Positions 28,814-36,934 of a stretch of 64,000 nucleotides of DNA are shown in pieces. The notes beneath the pieces were generated by a model. The model ran no database searches. It saw only the letters and a program-made list of their open reading frames with translations, and had not been told where the DNA came from. The stretch covers positions 49,035 through 113,034 of the forward strand of contig NZ_APJI01000030.1 of the NCBI RefSeq assembly GCF_000497575.1. Reading direction: 5' to 3'. Within the stretch, counting starts at the first letter, position 1; every line of letters begins with the position of its first letter. A program made the position numbers and the translations under genes. The DNA is from Afipia sp. OHSU_II-C1 (lineage in GTDB: Bacteria; Pseudomonadota; Alphaproteobacteria; Rhizobiales; Xanthobacteraceae).

Positions 28814-28889
28814 GGGCCTGTAGCTCAATGGTTAGAGCCGACCGCTCATAACGGTCTGGTTGCAGGTTCGAGTCCTGCCGGGCCCACCA
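28814..28889 (+). tRNA. tRNA with anticodon CAU (Ile2 or Met), integration target
   Basis: A complete cloverleaf with encoded CCA: acceptor GGGCCTG with CGGGCCC (one T-G pair), anticodon stem GACCG/CGGTC with loop CTCATAA, and T arm GGTTCGAGTCC. The overall form resembles tRNA-Ile2 (lysidine-modified CAU) more than elongator or initiator tRNA-Met, but the two cannot be separated with certainty by eye. Its 3' half is also the end of the integrase gene on the other strand. Confidence 0.9.
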
Positions 28890-30100
28890 ACAATATCAAT
28901 GGTTTGTGAAACGTCTGAATCGATTGGTTTCGGTCGTGCCAACGATACCGCCAACGTTTCGTTTTGGCGGCGATATCCGATGCTTTGAGCCGCCTGACGC
29001 AGGTGCTGTGGGTGATGATGGCCATAGACGCGATCAAGCATCTCAACTGACATGCCGAGAAAGCCTGCGGCTTCCCACTTATCGACGCCAGCTTGCATGA
29101 GCCAGGTCGCGGCGGTGTGGCGCAACGTATGCGGCGTCACTTGGCCATCGAGACCGGCAAGCTTCACGGCGCTCTTGAAGGCGGTCTTGACCGATTTCAC
29201 AGGCTCGCCGTGCCATTCGACCACATACCGGTGCACGACGCCTTTGGCCTGCCAGCGCCGCAGATGAGCCAATAGGCGCGGCGGTATCGGTACCGGCGGT
29301 TGCCGCTTCTTGGTCTCTCGCTTACCCTCTGCCAGTCGATAAAAGATGCCGTTCTGCAAATCCACATAGGAGCGACCATCGCCACGCTCGATCGATGCAC
29401 TTGCCACGGCAGCAGCTCGCGTACCGGTGTAAAGGCCGAGCAGTATGAACCGGGCGAGGTGGCGCAGGGGTCGCTTGTCCGTCAGAAGTTGTTCGCCCTT
29501 TCGAGTGCCGCGATGAATCGTCTGCGTCTCACGTGCACGCCAGCATGCCCAGATCAATGATGCCGCCTCAGACCGTGTCAGCCATCGTTCGCGCGGCTTG
29601 CCTTTGGCCGGCAGAACGACACGCACGATGCCGCGGTGGTAGCCTTCGCGGGCGTGGTGGTTGATCGCGGCGCGCAGGTCTTCAAGATCGCGGCGGGCGG
29701 AGCCATCATTTTTGCGCAAGCGCACGTATTCTCTACATGTCTCGCCGTTGACCTCCGATAGCTTGCGGTGGCCCCAGTAGTCATTAATTCGCTCGAGCCG
29801 AGCGAAAGCCTGCAAAGCGCGTTCGCTTTCGCTGAGCTTACGATCATCAACGTAAATTGAGATCACGTCGGCAATAGCGATCTCTTCGATGTCGAGCCGT
29901 TGGCGAGTTGGTTGGTGTTTTTGGGCAATGTAGGTCGCAAGGAACTTTTCTGCTGCTGCAGTTTCATGCGCAAGGCATCCCGTGGCGATATGCTTGCCTC
30001 GGTCGAGGACGACCCACGCAGCCGCTCTTTCAGTGCCTCCTTTGGCGTTTCTGACGTCGGGTCGAAGCCAGAGTCTGGCCCTCTTCGCTCTTCGCGGCAT
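28832..30100 (-). CDS. Tyrosine site-specific integrase of the tRNA-inserted island
   Basis: The product is a 422-residue phage-type integrase. Catalytic residues are visible: Arg in GLYTGTRAAAVAS, HTLRHTAATWLMQAG, the His in GHHHPQHLRQA and the Tyr in DRVYGHHH. The N-terminal half (about 60-160) is the core-binding domain. The last 18 or so residues (VGGPGRTRTCNQTVMSGRL) are encoded by the tRNA antisense strand, so the C-terminus was created by insertion at the tRNA; this ending is common to rhizobial integrases using this site. The start MPRRAKRARLWLRP fits the family and lies inside the upstream excisionase-like gene. Confidence 0.92.
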   Translation of the reverse strand: MPRRAKRARLWLRPDVRNAKGGTERAAAWVVLDRGKHIATGCLAHETAAAEKFLATYIAQKHQPTRQRLDIEEIAIADVISIYVDDRKLSESERALQAFARLERINDYWGHRKLSEVNGETCREYVRLRKNDGSARRDLEDLRAAINHHAREGYHRGIVRVVLPAKGKPRERWLTRSEAASLIWACWRARETQTIHRGTRKGEQLLTDKRPLRHLARFILLGLYTGTRAAAVASASIERGDGRSYVDLQNGIFYRLAEGKRETKKRQPPVPIPPRLLAHLRRWQAKGVVHRYVVEWHGEPVKSVKTAFKSAVKLAGLDGQVTPHTLRHTAATWLMQAGVDKWEAAGFLGMSVEMLDRVYGHHHPQHLRQAAQSIGYRRQNETLAVSLARPKPIDSDVSQTIDIVGGPGRTRTCNQTVMSGRL

Positions 30101-30300
30101 AATTCCCTCATTCGGTCGATTGCGTTGAGTGTGACGTAGTGCTTTCCCGCGATGCGCTCGATCACGAGTCTGCCGCGCGCGGCCTCCCGGCGCAGACCGG
30201 AGATCGTCATCGTGCCATCTGGGAAAGCTATGGATGCCGCCAACGAGAGTCGTAGTGGAGCATCTCGATCAAATTCCCGCGTCTGGTTTCTTTCGCGCAT
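29863..30300 (-). CDS. Excisionase-like DNA-binding protein, 145 aa
   Basis: The product has a helix-turn-helix-like N-terminal half with MTISGLRREAARGRLVIERI and AGKHYVTLNAIDRMRELCR, the pattern of small proteins found just upstream of tRNA-site integrases in Bradyrhizobium relatives. The C-terminal half is low complexity, rich in Ser, Glu and Lys, and overlaps the start of the integrase gene by 238 bases in another frame. By position and form it probably directs excision or controls the integrase. The overlap makes its exact end uncertain, but the N-terminal part is convincing. Confidence 0.65.
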   Translation of the reverse strand: MRERNQTREFDRDAPLRLSLAASIAFPDGTMTISGLRREAARGRLVIERIAGKHYVTLNAIDRMRELCREERRGPDSGFDPTSETPKEALKERLRGSSSTEASISPRDALRMKLQQQKSSLRPTLPKNTNQLANGSTSKRSLLPT

Positions 30301-30458
30301 AGCCGTTCATCCAGAAGCCATAACTGACTTCATTTTTCGAGGATGACCGGACAATCGCTCAGTCGGGAATTTAGATAGCTACTCGGTCGGCGAGAAATGC
30401 ACGCGACCTTTCATCTTAAGCGCAACATATGCTAAACGCGTTGAATTGTCGAGTGGAA

Positions 30459-31328
30459 TCAGCGCGTGGTTAGTTCTCGAAAATCTGCGTGGCGCCCTCT
30501 ACGAATGGTACGTCCAAGAAAGCCTTGCTTGTGCAAGAGGAGCGCCAATTCAGTCCGCTCTGCTGGCGATAGCGACATCTGCTCAGGATCACTGTTGCCG
30601 CGCACATCAGTGCCCGGCGCCCGTTTGTAGAATTCCGCCTTGAAAGTATATGTGGCAGTCTTCATTGAGCTTTGAATTCCCCACGTGAGCGGCTTTATGA
30701 TGACCGCCTTTCTAGTGTCAGGATCATTCGGATAGTGCCGTTTGAGAGCTACCTCAATGCGTCCTTGGCTCGCTTCTATCAGTAGGTACATATGTGGTCG
30801 CCACTTAGGCGCGCGACCGTCAAATGTCTGCAAAGCATAGTCGAAGCCACCGATAATAGCCGCCCGCTTTATCGGACTCCGTTCGAGCTGCTTCCGTAGC
30901 CGTTCTTTGGCACGAGTTACTTCGAAGCGATCAAGCTCGCCGCGGGGAAGTGCAAGTTCAGCCGGGACAATACTTGCCGCGCACCAACGATCTGCATTGT
31001 TCATCACACATCTCGCGATTCTTGAGCACCAAACCATTCGGAATCGTCTGACGCATACGGGGCACGCTGCCGAGAGACAGCGAGTGCCGTTTCTGCAGTT
31101 CGCAAGAATGTCAACCAGTTGATCCGCATCAACCGATCTTCCTCTCAGGACCTTGACCAGATTTTTTCGGCTATCCGAGGCTGTATCGAAAGTCTCGAAG
31201 CCGCGGAGCTTCTGATTAGGATCGAGATCAGAAATCGGGTTCTCATCGAAAAAGCGGAATTTCATAAGGTGAGCTCGCACGTGTTTTGAATTGGTCCGTG
31301 ATAATCGTAACTTTACATCGTTAGACAA
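30459..31328 (-). CDS. Unknown Cys-rich protein, possibly Rep-like, 289 aa
   Basis: I do not recognise a named family. Visible are a cysteine group CRNGTRCLSAACPVCVRRFR (about 78-97), which could bind zinc, and WRPHMYLLIEASQ, which faintly recalls the His-hydrophobic core strand of rolling-circle replication (HUH) proteins; no clear second His of an HUH pair is present. The rest is basic and helical. A cluster of palindromes sits just upstream at 31369-31484, as would suit a replication or transfer origin. The replication role is inference. It is an isolated minus-strand gene in an AT-rich part of the island. Confidence 0.55.
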   Translation of the reverse strand: MSNDVKLRLSRTNSKHVRAHLMKFRFFDENPISDLDPNQKLRGFETFDTASDSRKNLVKVLRGRSVDADQLVDILANCRNGTRCLSAACPVCVRRFRMVWCSRIARCVMNNADRWCAASIVPAELALPRGELDRFEVTRAKERLRKQLERSPIKRAAIIGGFDYALQTFDGRAPKWRPHMYLLIEASQGRIEVALKRHYPNDPDTRKAVIIKPLTWGIQSSMKTATYTFKAEFYKRAPGTDVRGNSDPEQMSLSPAERTELALLLHKQGFLGRTIRRGRHADFRELTTR

Positions 31329-31368
31329 GCGTCCCCGGCCTAATCAAATGACATTTAATATCTCAATT

Positions 31369-31484
31369 GTCGCGGACCTGTCCGCGACTGAAATAATTGC
31401 TCTCTTACAATACGCATTCAGTCGCGGACAAGACGGGGGCTGTATTTCTTCAAATTTCAGTCCCGGCCTAGTCCGCCACTGAAA
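31369..31484. repeat. Cluster of inverted repeats upstream of the Rep-like gene
   Basis: GTCGCGGAC occurs at 31369-31377 and 31421-31429, with its complement GTCCGCGAC at 31380-31388. GTCCGCGACTGAA (31380-31392) and TTCAGTCGCGGAC (31417-31429) form a 13-bp inverted repeat. TTTCAGT (31455-31461) pairs with ACTGAAA (31478-31484). The rest of the gap 31329-31714 shows no gene. It may be an operator, an origin-like site or a transcript hairpin. Confidence 0.7.
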
Positions 31485-31714
31485 GTGTTAGAATAATTCA
31501 ATGTTTTTGCTTGGGAAGTCAAAAAACGCATGGCTAGCTGCAGTGTCAGACTTGTAAATAGCAGGTGAGTTGGCCCTTGCCCCGCAAGTCAGATCAACTT
31601 CAGCGACCTGCCAATACTAATTTTGGTGAGGTAACCAACGCCATGGAGGCTCTTCTCGAACCTGTAAATGCTTGATGCTGCAGCAAGCAGCGAGTTGAAA
31701 TACAGGAGAGAAAA

Positions 31715-31921
31715 ATGAAAAATAGAAACAGTCGCCAAAAGGCTCAACAGAACACTGTTACTGATGCGTCGGTTCCTCGCTCACGGAACTGGCCCTCGAA
31801 ACATCGAAGAGACATAGCTGAGGGTTTGACCGTCTTGATCGAGGGTATGGAAAGCTTCCGGGAGGAGTTGGCGTATGAGATCAGAATCGCGGAATCGTTG
31901 CGAGATACGCTTCGGCGATAA
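31715..31921 (+). CDS. Small hypothetical protein, 68 aa
   Basis: A strong CAGGAG site lies eight bases before the ATG. The product is basic and helical (MKNRNSRQKAQQN at the start, a helix about 32-66 with ESFREELAYEIRIAESLRD). There is no signal peptide, membrane segment or recognisable motif. It stands alone on the plus strand of the island's AT-rich part. It is supported mainly by the ribosome site and the regular helix. Confidence 0.5.
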   Translation: MKNRNSRQKAQQNTVTDASVPRSRNWPSKHRRDIAEGLTVLIEGMESFREELAYEIRIAESLRDTLRR

Positions 31922-32146
31922 ATAATCTTAACTCGGGTGCAGCTACCATGATGCAGATCAAGGCGACTGTACCCGATCCATTTTGGCGATCTGACAATTG
32001 ATGAGGAAAGTCTGTTTTCTTTCTTTATCAGTGCTCTCGATGGGCCCATAGCACACTCCGCCTGAACGAAAGCGTCTTCCCAGGAACTCGTAAATGCCGG
32101 TTAGGCCGTTGCGTTTCAACGGTGATGAACACATGGGAGATGTGTC

Positions 32147-32527
32147 GTGATACTTTCAACTGATGCCGTCATGATGGAATATGTCGGGAGAATGATAGCT
32201 GACTTTTGTCAGAACCTCGACGGTTTCGACAAAGCAACTGCCAGCAACCACTCGACGAGAGATGCCGCGTTCATCAGTTTTCTTCAAAGCGCGGTCAAAT
32301 ATGGTGCTGCTACACATGCGTATCTAGCAGATGAGAAGGCGGACGAATTCCGCGCCACGGAGCGGCTGATTAAGCACTGGGGCTGGATTTTCCCAGGCGC
32401 TACTCTTGAAATTGAGGATCCAAGCGAAATTTTCTGGACGAAGCTGAGGGGAAAGCGATCTCGTTACTTTCCAACTGGATGGGAACGTCCCGATCCCGAG
32501 TATCCCGCGCCTCAATGGCCAAATTGA
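32147..32527 (+). CDS. Hypothetical protein, 126 aa
   Basis: The GTG start is preceded by GGGAGATGT. The product is soluble and mixed alpha/beta. The N-terminal half is helical (YVGRMIADFCQNLDGFDKAT). The C-terminal end is rich in aromatic residues and proline (WIFPGATLEIEDP, GWERPDPEYPAPQWPN). No family is recognised. It is flanked by unknown small genes on the island. Confidence 0.5.
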   Translation: MILSTDAVMMEYVGRMIADFCQNLDGFDKATASNHSTRDAAFISFLQSAVKYGAATHAYLADEKADEFRATERLIKHWGWIFPGATLEIEDPSEIFWTKLRGKRSRYFPTGWERPDPEYPAPQWPN

Positions 32528-32640
32528 GCAGCGGGGTATAAAGTAGACGATTGTGCTAGAACCTAGGAGTTAATAACGGAATCGGATGCGGCAGGCCATC
32601 CGACTTATTAGACGGCCCGCCGCATTGCCAGGGCTAAGTC

Positions 32641-33018
32641 CTATCGTTTGCCGAATGCAAAAGTGTCTGTGCCTTTATCCGTCTCGAATTTTACTCGAAC
32701 AATGTTGCAACCTAGGCCGTAACATCCCCACATGTATTTCTCGCCAATCTTGAGAGTTCTTGGCGCTTCCTTCTTTTTGCACTCCCGCCTGTCATTGACG
32801 ATCATATCGTCGATCGTGATCGGTGAGTCGCCGATGTTCGTAACCGTGAACGTATAGCCCTGATCGAGAAGCTGCACTTCTAGCGGCAGTGAGCCTGAAC
32901 CGGCAAGTTTCAGAAGGAGAAATAATCCTACAATGATTGCCAGTACGATTTGCCACCATGGCCAGCTCTTCTTTGACTGAACTGCAACGGTTGGAATGGG
33001 TGGTGGTTGATTAGTCAT
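32641..33018 (-). CDS. Membrane-anchored hypothetical protein, 125 aa
   Basis: A short Pro-rich cytoplasmic tip is followed by one membrane helix (about 20-40, WPWWQIVLAIIVGLFLLLKLA) and a small outer domain of predicted beta strands with four Cys residues (RRECKKKE, WGCYGLGCNIV), which could form disulfides. No family is recognised. It precedes another exported unknown gene on the same strand (33070-33504), with a gap of about 50 bases. Confidence 0.55.
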   Translation of the reverse strand: MTNQPPPIPTVAVQSKKSWPWWQIVLAIIVGLFLLLKLAGSGSLPLEVQLLDQGYTFTVTNIGDSPITIDDMIVNDRRECKKKEAPRTLKIGEKYMWGCYGLGCNIVRVKFETDKGTDTFAFGKR

Positions 33019-33069
33019 GGAAATAGTCCCTTTGCGAAATTTGGTGTGCCAATATCGGGATTGGTGCGC

Positions 33070-33504
33070 TCAATAGGCCGAGAACGTCGCCATGAGGCTG
33101 TTTGGCTTTTCGAGGAATGTGAGAGTGCAATCACGATGACCGGGCGTGCCCGTCGTAACCTGTAGTCTGCCCCTCAGCACGGTCGGCTTGGTGTCGCTAA
33201 GTTGGCCACGCAGCTGATAGGTCCAAGCACGCCGGTCTGCGTAGCTGCCGTTGAGTTCGATCCGGCCGAGCGGGTCAATGCGGCCTTCAAACCTCTCTAC
33301 GCCGTCGCCGGACATGAGAGCCCGTTCACCGGTCAAAACACCTTTAGTGTAGGAAAGGGTTATTGGGCTGGTGAATGGCTTGGCTTTGGTCGGATTAGCC
33401 GTCAGAGCCGAGCAATCTAGACGGGCCGGTAGTGTGGCGGGATCAGCCGCAGCGGCGTTCCCCAGGAAGAGCGCGGCCGGAATGCAAATTAAATAGCGAA
33501 GCAT
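33070..33504 (-). CDS. Exported hypothetical protein, 144 aa
   Basis: A signal peptide is clear (MLRYLICIPAALFLGNAAAA, about 1-20). The mature part has regular beta-strand patterns and one Cys pair (LDCSAL, HRDCTLTF), suggesting a small periplasmic beta domain. It is divergent from an XRE-type regulator, with the regulator's presumed operator (33544-33561) between them, so it may be under its control together with the gene at 32641. The function is unknown. Confidence 0.6.
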   Translation of the reverse strand: MLRYLICIPAALFLGNAAAADPATLPARLDCSALTANPTKAKPFTSPITLSYTKGVLTGERALMSGDGVERFEGRIDPLGRIELNGSYADRRAWTYQLRGQLSDTKPTVLRGRLQVTTGTPGHRDCTLTFLEKPNSLMATFSAY

Positions 33505-33543
33505 GTTGTCCTCGTTGCTGAAGCTAGTTTAGTGGGTTTTAAT

Positions 33544-33561
33544 TATACACTTTAGTGTATA
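33544..33561. promoter_or_regulatory. Palindromic operator of the adjacent XRE regulator
   Basis: A perfect inverted repeat TATACAC-TTTA-GTGTATA lies in the short gap between the exported protein gene and the XRE gene. Position and symmetry suit autoregulation and control of the divergent gene. Confidence 0.65.
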
Positions 33562-33594
33562 GAAGTGGCGAGCAGTTTTGTTTGCCATCCCGCC

Positions 33595-33855
33595 ATGGAT
33601 ATTCGGCGGTTGATCGGTGAAAACATTCGGGTGAGAAGGGAGGCGGCCAAGCTCTCGCAAGAGGCTTTGGCGGCTAAGGTAGGTGTTGAGCAGAGCTATC
33701 TTAGCGGATTGGAAAGTGGCAACCGCAATCCTACCGCTGTGACCCTCTGGCACGTGGCCGTTGCTTTAAAGATCAAGCCCGGCGCTTTGTTTGATCCGCC
33801 TCCCGCCGATCTGGCTTCCAAGTCAAAGAAGCGCGGTCGTCCTAGGGGCGGCTGA
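33595..33855 (+). CDS. XRE-family transcriptional regulator, 86 aa
   Basis: A single Cro/CI-type helix-turn-helix spans about 6-60 (LIGENIRVRREAAKLSQEALAAKVGVEQSYLSGLESGNRNP). A basic tail follows (SKSKKRGRPRGG). The start may be ATG 33595, without a good ribosome site, or GTG 33565, four bases after the operator, which would need leaderless translation. It is similar to regulators of mobile elements that bind TATACACTTTAGTGTATA-like sites. It is divergent from the exported gene at 33504. Confidence 0.85.
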   Translation: MDIRRLIGENIRVRREAAKLSQEALAAKVGVEQSYLSGLESGNRNPTAVTLWHVAVALKIKPGALFDPPPADLASKSKKRGRPRGG

Positions 33856-34185
33856 CTAGTATTCTTCCGCCAACATCAGGGTGATCACCCGTTCCGTGAC
33901 AGCTGGGTCGGCCGGATCCGGTGAGTGATATGTCAAAGTACAGTCGAGATAGTCGATTTTGAAGAACACCTCGTGCCCGTCGAAGTTAAACGCACCGAAG
34001 TCGTGTTCTCCGTGGGGGTCATTGGCAGCGCAGAAGTTATTGAAGGTAGCGACCGTCAGGATGAGCCTTTGAACAGCTTCCTGACCCATAGCGGCTATTC
34101 CTGGTGTCATGACGGCCTTACCGCCTGAAAAGTGCTGGCGAAATTCGTCATTGAGCGCACGTATCCGATCCGTGTTGACGGTCAT
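33856..34185 (-). CDS. DUF3768 family protein, 109 aa
   Basis: The product matches the DUF3768 pattern known from rhizobial plasmids and islands: ALNDEFRQHF, VMTPGIAAMG, NDPHGEHDFGAF, FFKIDYLD and HSPDPADPAVTERVITLMLAEEY. The family's function is unknown. AGGAGACGACA before the ATG is a good ribosome site. Its presence supports mobile-element ancestry for this stretch. It abuts the XRE gene end to end. Confidence 0.8.
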   Translation of the reverse strand: MTVNTDRIRALNDEFRQHFSGGKAVMTPGIAAMGQEAVQRLILTVATFNNFCAANDPHGEHDFGAFNFDGHEVFFKIDYLDCTLTYHSPDPADPAVTERVITLMLAEEY

Positions 34186-34266
34186 TGTCGTCTCCTGAAT
34201 GTAAGGGATGGGTTGGGTAGTCGGAGAGGGAGACTGGCCCGATCTTGTCAGGGCCAGTCTTAACGC

Positions 34267-34881
34267 TCAGACCGGGCCGGGATTGACCAGTGCAACCGTG
34301 TTGATGTGGCGCTGGAAGGTCGGCTGTTTCGGGAAGTCTCTGAACCTGAGGGTCAGGATTTCATCTTCCCGCTTTAAAACGACGGCTTCCCACCAGCCAT
34401 CGTCAACGCTTTCGTGAATCAGCACCATGTGACCGGGCTCAATGCCGGCCCAGTCACGCGGCAACCCCGATGTCACCGGTGATTTGCAGGCGACGGCAGG
34501 GGTATCGGCCGCAGCCTTTGAAGTCCCGCCTTTCTCAAATTTCTCCAGCATGGCGTTGACCGGATTGGTGCCTGCTTTCTTGTCCGGCGGCAGCTTCTGA
34601 GCCGCCTCCAGCTTGTCATACAGGTCACGCCGGATATTCGGGATGAAGGCTTTGCCGGACGAATATACCCGTCCAATTGGCAGCCTCATGCCGAGCTCGG
34701 TAAAAGCAGCAGAGTGGTCATGAACGATCCGGCACTTCATGTCCAAGGCGGCAGAAGCGATGTCATCCCGTAAGCCCTGCGGGAATCTGGCTCCTCGTGA
34801 TTTGCCGTTATCGTCGATGCCAAAGGCAAAGAGCGGACTAACGGGCACCTTTTCAGACTTCTTATCGCTTGGCTTTGTCAT
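34267..34881 (-). CDS. Hypothetical protein, 204 aa
   Basis: ATG 34881 has GGGAGG just upstream, directly after a terminator-like hairpin. The N-terminal half is basic (MTKPSDKKSEKVPVSPLFAF). The last 70 residues have a small beta-barrel-like pattern (GIEPGHMVLIHES, GWWEAVVLKREDEILTLRF). There is no signal peptide or membrane segment, and no family is recognised. It lies between DUF3768 and the Cys-rich protein gene on the same strand. Confidence 0.55.
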   Translation of the reverse strand: MTKPSDKKSEKVPVSPLFAFGIDDNGKSRGARFPQGLRDDIASAALDMKCRIVHDHSAAFTELGMRLPIGRVYSSGKAFIPNIRRDLYDKLEAAQKLPPDKKAGTNPVNAMLEKFEKGGTSKAAADTPAVACKSPVTSGLPRDWAGIEPGHMVLIHESVDDGWWEAVVLKREDEILTLRFRDFPKQPTFQRHINTVALVNPGPV

Positions 34882-34887
34882 GCGCGC

Positions 34888-34924
34888 CTCCCAAAAAAGC
34901 AGAAGGGGCCCAATTGGGCCCCTT
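34888..34924 (-). terminator. Perfect 22-bp palindrome with T run, joined to the next ribosome site
   Basis: AAGGGGCCCAA with its exact complement (34903-34924) is followed on the minus strand by CTGCTTTTTTGGGAGG. The T run merges into the ribosome site of the gene starting at 34881. It can terminate transcription of the upstream gene (35095-36048) or attenuate the downstream one. Confidence 0.7.
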
Positions 34925-35094
34925 GATCTGTCGATAGCGTGTGATTTTGGCGCTTGCGCCGGTGTTTTCGATGTCTTGTCACGGAGTATCTCCAAGTATT
35001 TAAAACTGCAAAGTCGTGAATCGACTGTGCAATCAAAGTATAGCTCAAATTGACGTTGGCAAAAAGCCGAAAATAACCTCTTAAATACATGAAT

Positions 35095-36048
35095 TTACTG
35101 CGGTTTTAGGCGTTTTCTGTCGCATTTCTGAAACAGTGAGCAATAGGTGATCTGGCATCGTTTTTTGTCATCGATGCGATTGCCGTTGCAAAGGTTTAGG
35201 CCGTCGGCGGCGCAATAGCGCCAAACGGCGTGCTGAATAAATCTCGGAAAATTAGTCGGATAGGCGGCGTTGAATTGGCGTGCATCGATGTGCTGCGACG
35301 TGGTGCGCAGAATGTCGGCACAGTTCCCGGGGGCATAGCAGGCTGGGCCGTAGGCGTGAGCCGTGCCCAGCCTGTCCAGTATTCCCGTTCGGTGGAAAAA
35401 GTTATGCACCAAAGTGTCAATCGCGATCATGTCCTTGCCGACCGCGAACCAGCGTGGCCGAGCTCGGCCAGCACCAAGCAGGAGTTGAGACAGCGTCATG
35501 GTCAGGATTTTATCCGATAAGCCCGTGATGCCCCTGAGAGGGCCGACAATAGCTTCGGCCATAGCTCCGCTGCCACCCGCACAAGCGGCAAACTGCTGAT
35601 CGATCCAGCCGATCAAATCACCCTGAGCGATATCGCCTACGAATAAATAGAAGCTGTAGGCAAGTTGATTGAGTCGGCCATTTCGCAGCCGGTGCCGCGG
35701 AAGAGCGCAGTTGTCGATGTGATCGGGCTCGTGGCAGCTAAAACTGCCCTTGTCGTAGCGACAGTCGCTAAACAACCAATAGCTTCGAAGCTTCGGACAA
35801 CTGGGCTCGCTATCGAAACCGGCCTTGATATCCACCCACCGAGCATTGCCGTAGCGAGCGAGATAATCTCGCGCCACCCGATCCGAAATGCCCTGAAAGC
35901 TGAAGCTGTCCATCAGCCAGTCAAAGATTCTGGGATTGTCGTGTCGTCTGATCGCGCCGGGGATCCCGGAGTGTCTGGCGCTTGCGACAATATCTTCCAG
36001 AAGCGTCAGCGAGCCACTAAGCGTGCAAACGCGCTGGATGATCTCCAC
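35095..36048 (-). CDS. Cys-rich protein with possible helix-hairpin-helix fold, 317 aa
   Basis: No firm family. The middle part resembles base-excision glycosylase (HhH-GPD) folds: GISDRVARDYLARYG, GLSDKILTMTLSQLLLGAG and DTLVHNFFHRTGILDRLG, where the family has a catalytic Asp-Thr. The C-terminus has Cys in the spacing C-x10-C-x4-C-x5-C (NLCNGNRIDDKKRC, ITYC, FQKC), which could hold a metal or iron-sulfur cluster as in endonuclease III, though the spacing differs. It begins just upstream of the second integrase gene's end, on the same strand. A DNA-repair or modification role is inference. Confidence 0.5.
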   Translation of the reverse strand: MEIIQRVCTLSGSLTLLEDIVASARHSGIPGAIRRHDNPRIFDWLMDSFSFQGISDRVARDYLARYGNARWVDIKAGFDSEPSCPKLRSYWLFSDCRYDKGSFSCHEPDHIDNCALPRHRLRNGRLNQLAYSFYLFVGDIAQGDLIGWIDQQFAACAGGSGAMAEAIVGPLRGITGLSDKILTMTLSQLLLGAGRARPRWFAVGKDMIAIDTLVHNFFHRTGILDRLGTAHAYGPACYAPGNCADILRTTSQHIDARQFNAAYPTNFPRFIQHAVWRYCAADGLNLCNGNRIDDKKRCQITYCSLFQKCDRKRLKPQ

Positions 36049-36134
36049 GGTGGAAGCAAGGGCATCTGCTGGCAGCTTCGAATGCGGGTGTTTGGGCTGT
36101 TCATTTTGTACCGCCTTGCCTTTGCGCTGGTTGC

Positions 36135-36728
36135 CTAGAGCAGCGATACCAACCTCCGCTGCGCGTCGCTATCGCCGTCGATATATCGCTGCGTGGTCTG
36201 GATGGAGCGATGACCGGCAAGCAACTGGACGTCCCGAAGCGATCCGCCTGCTTTATGAACCAAGCGCGCAGCGCGCGTGATGAACGTTCTGCGGCCGGAG
36301 TGCGATGAACAGCCCTCAAGACCTAGCGCCTGATAGGCTCTGGAGAACCAGACCACGATGCTGAGCGGCGTCATCTGCCCGCCGCGTTCCGAGCCTACTA
36401 CGGTGCCGTTCACCTGAAATTTCTGTTTGCTCACGATCGCGTTCTTGTGCGCGACCAAGGCCTCACCAAGATCGGCGTGCACCGGAATGATGCGGCCGCC
36501 TCCCATCTTCGCGGCGTAATCGCGCAGCTCAATAACTTGGCTGATATCGCCATCAGGTCGCAAGATCATTAGCCAAGTGAGCTTTGCGATCTCAGCAGCG
36601 CGCAGACCAGCCTTCATTGAAAGCAGGACGATCACACGGTTACGAAGAGGGTGGCGAGAGCGCTCGGCGAAAAACAGTAAATCGTCGACATGATCGTCAG
36701 AAAGTATCTTGGCTTGTTTGCCGGGCAT
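36135..36728 (-). CDS. Tyrosine recombinase (short, catalytic domain only), 197 aa
   Basis: The catalytic residues of the phage-integrase family are all present: Arg in KAGLRAAEIAKL, HSGRRTFIT, the His in LLAGHRSIQTTQRYID and the Tyr in QRYID. The core-binding N-terminal domain is missing or very short, which is normal for one group of XerD-like proteins on mobile elements. It lies within 1 kb of a tRNA 3'-end remnant (37430-37465), so it may mark a second, nested element. The start ATG 36728 is the first in frame. Confidence 0.85.
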   Translation of the reverse strand: MPGKQAKILSDDHVDDLLFFAERSRHPLRNRVIVLLSMKAGLRAAEIAKLTWLMILRPDGDISQVIELRDYAAKMGGGRIIPVHADLGEALVAHKNAIVSKQKFQVNGTVVGSERGGQMTPLSIVVWFSRAYQALGLEGCSSHSGRRTFITRAARLVHKAGGSLRDVQLLAGHRSIQTTQRYIDGDSDAQRRLVSLL

Positions 36729-36934
36729 CTCATCAACGAAATCGAGTCAGTGAGGCGATTCTAGTTGAGCATTTTCGCTGCGCAACGGAAATATTGCGTA
36801 TTTCAAAGCGATAAGCTTTTCACGCGAAGCTATCGAGTTGAGCCCTCTGTGATGGTCAGCTGAAATTGTCCGAAAAATCGATCTTGTAAAGTATCGCGTT
36901 CGTGATGTTACGAGCGATGCAACAGGAGAACGAT

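Noticed and set aside
31291..31482. Small plus-strand frame over the palindrome cluster
   Set aside because: Its sequence is dictated by the repeats, it lacks a ribosome site and the peptide has no recognisable pattern.
34903..34924. Perfect palindrome as a protein-binding operator
   Set aside because: On the minus strand it is followed by a T run, so a transcription terminator explains it better.
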